Assembly (NCBI RefSeq): GCF_011745365.1
Contig: NW_024468909.1
Location: forward strand, 6,076,001-6,140,000
Length of the DNA stretch: 64,000 bases
From: Cryphonectria parasitica EP155
Lineage: Eukaryota > Ascomycota > Sordariomycetes > Diaporthales > Cryphonectriaceae
Reading direction: 5' to 3'
The notes beneath the pieces are model-generated. The model searched no databases. It was not told the origin of the DNA and worked only from the letters and a program-made list of their open reading frames with translations. Of the stretch, positions 55,183 to 64,000 are shown piece by piece (position 1 is the stretch's first letter; each line of letters opens with the position of its first letter). A program made the translations under genes and the position numbers.

Positions 55183-57936
55183 GACCGGCCTTAGTCCGTT
55201 GCCGGGCAGAGGAGGAAGACCGTCAAGAGCGAGTCTGGAAGGCCAACAACGCTCTGGCCAGGATTCTGTCCATGTGGGAAGAAGTGGACTGACTGACTGA
55301 CTGACTGACTGGGCTGACCAGGCACGTGACAAAAGGGTGCAGAGACAAGCCTGTCAACTTGACAAGTTGTAAAGCCACAAGGGGCAGTGTGGGGAGGGAC
55401 TTCTGTCCTGCAGCGCGTCTGAACGGCCATAAAAGGGGGGGGGGGGGCAGCGCAGGTCGTCTTACGGTGTACTGTAGATCGGTGTTCAAAGGATTTTGTC
55501 TTTGTCTCGAACGACGCATGGGGTATCCTGAACGGCAGCAAATAAAAAAAATAAAAAAGGACTCAACCCTTGCGCGAAGGAGCTGAAGGTACCCATCTTT
55601 GCGTCCTTCGTGGGGCAGGGGTCGAAAAATGCAGGTGTGGTGTGTCGTGTGGTATTACCGTAATCCTACGTAGCCATGCTGCATGCTGCGGAGATCCAAT
55701 TCCCTGGGACGAATCAAATGTCAACTTGGGCCGCTGCTGGTCTTATTTTGGGCTCACAAGAGCGCTTAACTAGTTTCTTACTGCAGCTTTCCCAGGATTG
55801 CGCAACAATACTTTTTGCTCGCCTCAGTCGTCTCACACCGAGGGGAGGCAAAAGAGGTAACCAAACACTCTCGCTAGGTGATAAGAAACATGACTAGGGA
55901 GGAAGAACGGTTGTTGAGGTCGTGAAGCACGAATTAATAAATAAGGCGTCCAAGCAGGTTGGCATATTGTGTGTGCTGGCCACTCCTTTTTTCTTCTTCT
56001 TCTTCTTCTGGTAAAAGCTCCACAACCGGCTATCGCTTAGAAGCATTGCGTTAGTGTAACAATTATAGCCCGGTCTATCTACCGTGCGCGCAGGCTGCAG
56101 CTTTTCATCTGAGGGGATCGAGTTACAGATACAGAGAGTCAGAAATAACGTCCAGGCGCGTGGAAATGTAATAACATCACCTGGGAATAGAACAGAGACC
56201 AGAATACTCGTCTATTTTCTCGGTTCCTAAGCTTCTGGCAATTTGGCTTATAGTGTTACCCGTGCTTGAACCTATAAGTGATTTATAGTAAAAACAGAAA
56301 AAAAGCACAGTGTCGCCACGACGCTCAAGGTGGATCTGTACCAACAAGCGCCCCCACAGCTTTCTAGTATCAGTTGAAGCGCCATAAGAAAATATGAAGA
56401 AGAGGGTATTTTGCGATCTATGCATAAGGCCAAGCCTATCTTCTTTATTGGAGTCTGGCCGGCGAGGCTTGCAAGTGCCCTACACCCTTATATGGTCCCA
56501 CCCCCGGGTAGAAACCTGGCAGGATACAGAGAGAGAGAAGCAGAGAAGGACTTGATTTTCGGTCAGCAGGGGGCCAAAAGGACAATGGGAGGAAGCCCTT
56601 GATAAGAGGTATTGCTGTACAGCAGTAGGACAACGTCTGCACTCGGATCTCCGGAAATAATGGACCAGGTCGTAACATCCTTATTCATTATGCACTTCAC
56701 ACCCTCAACGACATGTACGGGAGGGGCTTAAGGCTCAGCACCAGAAGATATGTCTTCCCACCTCCCTCGCTTCTCCAGGCGCGACTCCTCTCAACAATCC
56801 ACAGCAAACACACACGCACACAGTATCGGAGCACACTTGCTCCACTACTCGCGCACCGCTTGTCCGCACAGTTTGCCCTGGCCCTGGAGGGGGGAAGCTC
56901 CACGCCATGCGGCTGAAGTTCGATGCTCCAATGCACAGTGCAGTAATGTGGTTCATCATCGGGCAACCCCTTTAATTACCGCCCATTCATGATAGTAGTG
57001 ACCTACCTTCTTCTCAGAGGTAGCCTTCCAAACTTGCTGTACCGGTACTGGCGGCAATCGATCTTTCTTGAAAAGGCACCACTACTATGCCTGTACTACG
57101 TACCCATAAACGCCACAAGTTGGTGGGGATCACATCTGGTCCCAAGACGCACACACCCCCCGACCCCCTTTCCCGAGGAGCCGGAGAGGCAACTCTGCAA
57201 GCACAAGTCAGGATCTGGATCCTCTGGCACCCTACCATACTACCCAGCGGCTGAAAACCCCCTGGTCTCGCTCTGCGAGTTTTCCACTGAAACTCGTGGT
57301 GATGCAGCAAGTCTACACATGAGACCTCGTAAAGTGTCTTCGTAACCGCCCGTTTTTATATATGTATCAGACAGGACTTTTTCAAAAGGAATTCCGCTCT
57401 GTCTGTTGGGACCTGTGCCATAGAACTGCCGGTATCTACATTATACCTGGGGAGACACTTAATCACCATGTGGGGCAGTGTCTGGTGTCGATCCTTGTTA
57501 ACAATCTGACAGGCAGACACTTTTAGAGGGAGAGAGGAGCAGGAGGGAATAGGCCAGGCGCACTTTTGACGCTGCGGGCATTCACCTTCTAAGAAGCGGG
57601 TCCCAAATCCTTCGAGAGAGATAGAAGGAAAAAAAGAAAAAGGAAAAAAAAATAAGAGGTGAGACTTGCGTCAGAGGGTCACGCAGTTCCATAGAGTCTC
57701 TTGCCGGTTTTCTCCATCTTGACATTCGTTTTCTGGCCCAGCTCGCGTGCTTCCTTTGTTTTCCCCCCTTCCCCGCCGGGGTGATCTTCACGACCTTTGA
57801 AGCACATCTCTCTGTGCTATTGGGGCTTTTGCGTGTGCTGGCTCTTTTCTGGGTCATTTTGATCTTGCAGAATAAGAAAAAGGAAAAATAAATAGGGGAA
57901 AAACCAAAAGGGAAAGAAAGGAAGAAGAAGAAAAAG
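55183..57936. other. Long divergent intergenic region
   Basis: About 2.75 kb. Next to the GT61 gene lies a (GACT)n repeat (about 55288-55311) and a G13 run (55435-55447). A (CTT)n tract lies at 55990-56010. The right end has an A/G-rich leader before the ATG of the pepsin-like gene, starting near 57895. No gene or RNA was recognised in between. Confidence 0.55.
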
Positions 57937-59900
57937 ATGGATACTTCGATTGCGCGTTTCTGCGGTGTGGTCATACTCGCAGCATCATGTTTCCCAACTA
58001 CTGTGGTGGCACAGTCCTCGAGCACGACCGACTCTTCATCACAATGTACTCCCACGCCCATATCTGCCGTCATCTCCAACGTCACTGTCGCCAATTCACC
58101 AAATGATGCACAAGTGAGAGGCGTGGCAATCAGTGTGGGGACGCCGGCACAAGATTTTGCTTTCATGCCCTATCCGTAAGCATTTCTCTCTCTCTCTCTT
58201 TTCTTTGCTGCGCTGCAACATGCATCTCCTCCCCTTGTATGAGATGGTGATCCCTCTTTGCTAACATGTCGCCTACGTAGATGGAACAACAGTCTTCTCT
58301 ATGACTCGACTAATTTGTGCGATGCGCTCTCAGCCGAAAGCCAGACGGCTTGCATCTCAAGGAGAGGCGGCGCCTACGACCCAGTCGCCTCCAAAACGCA
58401 GAAGCAGGGTGACTCCGATGCCACGGCAACCGACCCAAGCCCCTTTCCTTCAACGTCCATCTTCAGTGACATCTGGAACTTGAACGAAGACACTGCCCTG
58501 TCCAACTTTACCTTTGGCGTCCCGCTCAATGACTGGCAAGAGCAGTTCTATTATCCGCAGGCCGTCATCGGACTGGGGCCCAACTCGACGTTTCTGAACG
58601 AGCTCAAGGCCAACGACATGATCTCCTCGCGCACGTATTCTTTCTTCTGGGGCGAGGATGGGACGACTGGCACGTCGAACGGGAGCCTCGTCTTTGGTGG
58701 TTACGACCAGAACAAGATCTCAGGATCGGCGACGAGCAACTACACCGGCAAGCTGAACTACACAGCTTGCCTGTGGGGGATGTCGGTGGACATCTCAGAG
58801 CTCAGCCTCTTCTTCCACAACGGCACATCAGCAAGCCTCTTTGACTCGACGAGTAACGACGAGTCTGCGACGAAGCTCACTGGGTGCATTGATCTCGGCT
58901 GCCCAGGCATGTTCGACATGTCTGACTATGATTATTTCGAGAACTTTGCCTATTACACAAACTATACCAGCTTTTTCGAATATGCCGGTACAGGTGATAT
59001 GCGGTCTACCGGTCTCAACTTCTGGGACTCATTGTACCTAGAGGATGATAACCCGTACGTTCATACCTTGCTCGATCTGGTCAAGAGATAAAATATCAAA
59101 GACCGAAGAAAAAAAGATTGAAAATTTGGAAGACCAGATGCTGACCATGACACAGATTTACTGGGGACATAGACGTCACAATCGAGGGCGGCCCCTCTGT
59201 GACCGTCACTAACGACCAGTTCATCGTCCCTCACGTCTACATGGACGACGACACCGGCCTGTTTCTCCAGAATAACAGCCAGTCAGACCTCCTCATCAAC
59301 TCTGTCGCCACCGACGGCTACCCGCTCCGGATGTGCCGCCACTTCATGACGTTCGTGTACGTCATGGTGAACCTGGACGCCGGCGAGTTCACCGTCTGGG
59401 CCGCCAACTCCCAGAGCAACAGCGAGACCCTCGTCGCCGTCGACGAGGCCAACAATGTCCTCGAGAACTCAGCCGTCTGCACGAGCACATCGCCCTCGAC
59501 AGGATCGGGCTCCTCGGGATCGCAGGGCGACTCGACCTCCGTGACCCAAAGCTCCTCCCTCTCGGGCGGTGCCATCGCCGGTATTGCCATCGGCGCCGTC
59601 GCGGGCGTGGCGCTGGTCGGGGCCGGCATCTGGTTCTTCCTCAGGCGCAGGAGGGCAGAAAAGCCGCTGGACGCCGCCGGTGGCGGCCCACCCAACTACT
59701 CGGACCATCCGAACGAGATCTCGCCGTACGACGAGGCGGCCGCCAAGCACAACAATCAGAACGGTGTGCCCAACACCGCCGAGCTCTTCTCGGGGCAGGA
59801 CAACGAGCGGAGGTCAGAGCTGTTGGCGTCGACTGGGGCGGCGGAGGAGCGAAGGTCAGAGCTGTTGGCCTCAAATGCGTTCAGAGCCGAACTGGAGTAG
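57937..59900 (+). CDS. Membrane-anchored pepsin-like (A1 family) protein, probably non-catalytic
   Basis: Exons 57937-58175, 58281-59054 and 59156-59900 give 585 aa. Signal peptide (MDTSIARFCGVVILAASC...), then an A1 aspartic-protease-like fold: ISVGTPAQDFAFMPYPWNNSLLYDS...C, QAVIGLGPNSTFLNEL, YSFFWGEDG...GSLVFGGYDQNKI and LFLQNNSQSDLL.INS. The DTG active-site triads of pepsins are absent: after GTPAQDF the chain runs MPYPWNN, and no second D-[ST]-G is present in the C-terminal lobe. Many N-glycosylation sequons. A Ser/Gly/Thr linker leads to a membrane segment (about 476-499, IAGIAIGAVAGVALVGAGIWFFL), then RRRR and a cytoplasmic tail with a duplicated ERRSELLAS. It may be a wall or surface sensor or binding protein. 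Introns have CTGAC-like branch sites. Confidence 0.85.
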
Positions 59901-61209
59901 ATGAGGTGTGTGTTTGTAAGATGTTGGAACACGCTCTCCTCTGTGAAGAAGAAAGAGAAGAAGAAGAAAAGAAATCCGTGACAGCCACCGCGGGCCATGT
60001 GTGGCTAGCAGCTGGTCTTGGTTGTCATTATACAGAACGAGATATGGCTCTGGGCCTTGATGCGGTCCTTTAGTGGGAGAATGAGGATTGTGGAGATATT
60101 ATAATGAGGCTTGCCTATACCACCTTTCTGTTTATTTACTGTTGATTAGATACCATTTTTGTTTCACGTCAATTAATTCGGCATAGCCTTAGACTTTGTG
60201 GTAATTACTCAACAAGCAACTACACAACAATGGTGCTCTCAAAAACCATGCAGCTCTGGTTCATCCTGCTCGGAGTGAGGTCTCATCGCAGTGGGCCGAA
60301 AGTATGGCAACCGTCGGCTTTTTACAAGCAGTCAAGCACATCATCAACTTCTGACGCCTTTTGACTCTTCATCGCCAGAGCCGCCGCGGGTTTCTAGAGA
60401 CATTTTAAAGAGAGACTCAAGAGGAAAGCAAGTGTGGCCGGGTAGTTAAGGTAAAAAGAAAAAGAGTTGTAGTAGTTTGCGTATGAGGCGGAGAGGGGCC
60501 GTTGGTGGCTTCGGAGACATACCTCTAAGGGCTCCGGAATATTGAAATGCATCTGTATTGTGCAGGTGGGTTAGGCGAGGTAATTATGGTCCTGATTCGA
60601 GTGACTCTCCGTGCTTTGCGCCCTTGCTATTTGGTTTCAGACCGTCATTGCAACCCTTCATTGGCGGCATTTAGACGCATACTCCGGCTGGGGTGGGCCT
60701 GCATTGTGCTCACGGGTCTGCCCAGAATGGAAAGTCAAAACAGATCATCTGGACAATGTTCCTTTTCCCCGGATTCCCCTCAGTACCGGCATAGGGCAAC
60801 GCCAAAGCATCTTGTGCACATCGTGAATGGTGGGAGAATTGAAGGCTTGCGGGTAAATCCACATCATTGTATACATAAACTACCTAATCTTGAGTCCCCT
60901 TCTGACGTATCACACAACCAAAGAAACTCTAATTTTCTTCTTTCCCTTTCTTTCATCCCACTCTACATCTTGGTACCGTGCCTGCTGCGGAGGCTGGAAA
61001 CCGAGATCAAACGAGTCAATAGGTGATGGCGTAATTAATATTGAAGCCCACAGAGCGGGTTATTATATAAATCTCAGCAGGGAGCCATAAACTGCCAAGA
61101 ACAATATCTATCTGAGACAATCCAAAGTTTCTCTCTTCAAGTCCTCACACTATTGCTGTGGTGTTATTGCAATTCCCAAAAGTGCTAAAAGCAAAAAGAA
61201 GAAAGCAGA
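59901..61209. other. Intergenic region upstream of the acetylesterase gene
   Basis: About 1.3 kb. A 159-codon frame at 60547-61026 has no protein-like patterning and I reject it. The 100 bp before ATG 61210 are A-rich, typical of a fungal leader. Confidence 0.55.
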
Positions 61210-62316
61210 ATGCGCTATTCACCAACCCTCTTGTCAGGCCTGCTCAGCCTTGCGCCAAGCGCACTGGCCGTGACCAACATCTGGCTGGCTGGAGACAGCA
61301 CGATGGCTCCAGGTGGCGGCGGTACTGGTACTGAAGGTTGGGGCCAGTATCTCAAGTACTCGTTCGAATCGTCCGAGTATGTTGTGAACAACGAGGCAAT
61401 AGCAGGACGGTCAGCCCGTTCTTACTGGAGAGAGGGGCGCTTCCAGGCGATAGCCGATGAGCTCTCGTCAGGAGATGTGAGTTGAATACCGCAGACTACT
61501 GGGTCTCTGCTTAAAGATTCGTATCCACTGACTTTTGTGTTATAGTGGGTTGTGATCGAGCTTGGTCACAATGACGGCGGCAGCCTTTCTGACGACGACG
61601 GCCTCACCGACTGCCCCGGCTCAGGAGCCCAAATATGCTATTCGGAATACGACGGCGTCAACGAGACCATCTACACATACCCAGCATATCTCGAGATGGC
61701 TTCTAAGTTGTACCTCGCCAAGGGCGCAAAGGTGATCATCAGCTCTCCAACACCAGACAACCCATGGGAGACGGGCACTTTCACCTGGGTTCCCAATCGC
61801 TTTGAGTATTACCCTTGGTGAGTTCCCTGTTAAATCCTTATTGGGGGCCGTTGTCTCGCTCGCTCGAAGGGATGTCGCCGACTGATAATTGTTCGCCAAC
61901 TAGGTATGCCACTCAAGTTCTGGGTGGGCCGTCTGCCGGCGTCTACTTTGTCTCTCACGGTGACTATGCTGCCCAGCTCGAGAAGAACCTGGGCGCCACT
62001 GTTACTGATGAGAATTTCCCGCTCGACCACACCGTAAGTACCATGAACCAAGTCCTCTCTGCTCTGTCTGGGTCACGGAAAAGAGAAGAAAAGAAAACAC
62101 CAACCAAAAGATCTGCGTTGCTGACTCCTCCCGAACCAACCAATGTAGCATACCGCGCCCTATCTGGCCAATCTCGTGGCTGGCGCCTTTGTACTGGGCC
62201 TCAAGTGTGGTACAAGTGCCCTAGGTGCGGCAGCGATCAATTCCACAGCCTCGCTAGAGGCAACGGACTTGGGAGATTGTATCTCGTGGAACAGCACCAT
62301 CTCGGCTCTGATCTAA
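61210..62316 (+). CDS. Rhamnogalacturonan acetylesterase (CE12, SGNH hydrolase)
   Basis: Secreted enzyme that removes acetyl groups from rhamnogalacturonan I, opening branched pectin to lyases and hydrolases. Four exons (61210-61476, 61546-61817, 61904-62033, 62149-62316) give 278 aa. Signal peptide [20 protein letters not shown] is followed at once by [11 protein letters not shown] (block I, nucleophile Ser30). [14 protein letters not shown] supplies the block II Gly, IELGHNDGG supplies Asn98 (block III), and LDHTHTAPYLA the catalytic Asp221/His224 (block V). The intron-3 junction falls exactly between Thr223 and His224, so the active site exists only after splicing. Length matches known family members. 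The C-terminal cysteines (LKCGT, GDCISW) fit the family. Typically induced by pectin; no regulator is adjacent. Confidence 0.95.
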
Positions 62317-62933
62317 ATCCGGAGTGATCGACTGTCCTCTGATACGCATTGCTTCTGACTTCGAGGCCTCTCTCTATTGCATGACGGTGGCGCACTATAG
62401 GCTTACTTGGCATATTCATTACTACCCGACCTTCAGCAGGGTGTCATTGCCAGAGCGGGCTTTGGATAAGTAGTTTCGAGTTCGAGAGATCACAGCATCT
62501 CGGAAATTGGACGCATCAGCTTGGGTGGTGCCCTGAGACAACGTTACTGTCGATCGTTTGGGGGGGGGGGGGGCTTTCTTGTATGGAACAAAGCATTAGA
62601 GGACCTTCTGAACTCTGCATTTTCCTTCCTTCTTTTTCATTTCTGTGTCTCATTTTTTTTTTCAAGCCCCTTGGCTTTATCCTAGTCATTTGACATGAAC
62701 ACATCTACTTGAGTAGCTAGCATTTGCCACGCATGTGTGGAATATATACCATAATGAACCAAAGAAAACCTGAAAGCTCTCAGTGAAAACTTTCGCCACT
62801 TGCCCCTTGCTGTATCCGTAACGCCAGAAATTGCAGAGAAGAGTGCTAAAATAAATCTCAAGGTATCAAAAAGCTGCAGGCGACAACACCAATAGAGAGA
62901 GAAAGCAAAGAGATAACCGTGGGACACGACCCA
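62317..62933. other. Convergent intergenic region with G14 run
   Basis: 3' flanks of the acetylesterase and the secreted-protein gene. G14 at 62560-62573 and a T-run near 62652. No gene. Confidence 0.6.
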
Positions 62934-63955
62934 TTAGTCTCCAGACCCCGTCCCTGAGTAGCCCTGCAGCGATGGACAATCCAGCCCATTATACTCTATG
63001 AAAGGGGTATCAATCAAAACGCCAAACACATCGCCCACACCAGCACTAGCATCCAAAGGTGGAAGATTCGAGAAGATGGTGCCCTTCACCGGCACCGGCG
63101 CGAACTGTCCCTGGCTGAGCGTCGAGTTGAACAGGCGGACCTGGCTGTCGCAGAGCGAGCCATTCCCGAAGATGGGCTGGTTTGTAACGTTCTGGAAGAA
63201 CGTTGTCGGGTACGGACTGGCGGTGTCCTGGGCCAGGGCAGAGAACTCGAGGCTGGCGTATATGCCCGAACTGTCGGTTGCGTTGCCGGTAAAGTAGACA
63301 GAGCCATTGGCTTTGCTCCCGTAGGCGTCGCAGGCCGGGTCGAATGTTGCGGGGAAGACGATTGTGCCGTATGCTCTGGAGCCGTTGACGGCTATCTCGT
63401 TGTCTGCACTGATCATCTGGGCCGGTGCCCATATGAAAGACGAGAAGCCGTCGCCGAGCAGGTCGACGAAGGGAAAGGACCAGCCTGCACGCTGTGGGGG
63501 TTTCCGTTAGTGATGATGTGGTAGTTTTATCATGTAGTGTTGGTGCTATTCATCCTTCCCGACCATGCAATTCCTGATTTACTAGGTATTGTATAACTTA
63601 CTTGGAAGTCTGGTAAAGAATAGCTGATCGCAGCGAGCTGTATGTCGTGGTCCAAGCCCGCCTGCATCAAGACGGGATACATGTCCGCCGGGAAGCTGGG
63701 TAACAGATCGTGGTAGGCATCCTCAAGAATAGCATATTGTGCGGGAATCAATTTCCTTGCTGTATCAAGTGGTATCGGGACGATAGCGAGCGTGGTATTC
63801 AAGGTTCCAGTGACGGAATCGGCATACTGCTGGGCTATGGGGTTCGGCTGGCTGCTCGAGGTGCATGCGTCTTGGGCTGCGGTTGCCACCAAGAGGGACG
63901 AGAGAAGGAGTGTTGCTGCGGCGGCGGTGATGTTCAGGACTTTGAGGCGAGACAT
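62934..63955 (-). CDS. Secreted protein of unknown function (possible ADC-like fold)
   Basis: Exons 63955-63602 and 63491-62934 (donor GTAAGT, acceptor CACAG) give 303 aa. An in-frame ATG at 63994 would add 13 residues ahead of the signal sequence. MSRLKVLNITAAAATLLLSSLLVATAAQ... is a signal peptide. The mature N terminus TLNTTLAIVPIPLDTARKLIP resembles the opening of acetoacetate-decarboxylase-like proteins (small-molecule barrel with a PLE.AR.L.P pattern), and the exon junction gives SLPDFQ-RAGWSFPFVDLLGDGFSSF. Several N-glycosylation sequons (NGS, NAT, NVT, NST). I cannot name the family with confidence and no catalytic Lys is assignable. It is convergent with the pectin acetylesterase. 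The gene is complete within the window, although its promoter is cut off by the right edge. Confidence 0.75.
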
Positions 63956-64000
63956 ATTCAGCCAGGACAGATGATTGCGATTCGGCTCATCCATGAGGAA

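Noticed and set aside
60547..61026. 159-codon plus-strand frame
   Set aside because: No motif, poor start context, ends in the promoter of the acetylesterase gene.

Overview
The window is nuclear DNA of a filamentous ascomycete (Pezizomycotina, most likely Sordariomycetes). The evidence is short spliceosomal introns (about 50-250 nt) with GTRNGY-type donors and CTRAY branch sites, filamentous-fungus families (HET domain, fungal ubiquitin-like ULD domain, fungal LCCL protein, N-extended Tem1 GTPase), and two intron-containing nuclear tRNA genes. Nothing looks bacterial, organellar or viral, and there is no CRISPR array. I rebuilt gene models by hand from splice sites and reading phase; all multi-exon models close in frame.

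Layout. 0-31 kb is mostly housekeeping: a ULD/coiled-coil protein (-), EMC2 (-) head to head with the AP-3 delta adaptin gene (+), tRNA-Ile(UAU) (+), queuine tRNA-ribosyltransferase accessory subunit 2 (-), a two-dinucleotide-site flavoprotein (+), an LCCL membrane protein (+), a serine-less esterase-like protein (+), a PLAC8-like protein with a regular H..D repeat (+), Tem1 GTPase (-), glycine cleavage H protein (+) and hydroxymethylbilane synthase (-).

31-45 kb is gene-poor and accessory in character: a HET-domain gene (-), a probable broken gene, a cysteine-rich small secreted protein, homocitrate synthase (the one clear housekeeping protein gene), tRNA-His(GUG) (-), a second cysteine-rich small secreted protein with three exons, and a Myb/SANT-like protein (-).

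45-64 kb holds a BAHD-type acyltransferase (-), mitochondrial NAD(P) transhydrogenase with two tiny 3' exons (-), an EOGT/GT61 glycosyltransferase (-), a membrane-anchored pepsin-like protein that appears to lack the catalytic aspartates (+), a rhamnogalacturonan acetylesterase (+) and an unidentified secreted protein (-). The pectin-debranching enzyme plus small secreted proteins would suit a plant-associated or saprotrophic fungus; this is inference.

The most unusual signal is twelve consecutive H-x-[LIV]-x-x-D repeats of about 17-18 residues in the PLAC8-like protein. Other points are two stop-free 3n introns that a plain ORF reading would translate, an apparent 37-nt intron, enzyme-fold proteins without active-site residues, an excess of long G/C homopolymer runs in non-coding DNA, and the HET/secreted-protein region. 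Genes are monocistronic; no biosynthetic cluster is evident.
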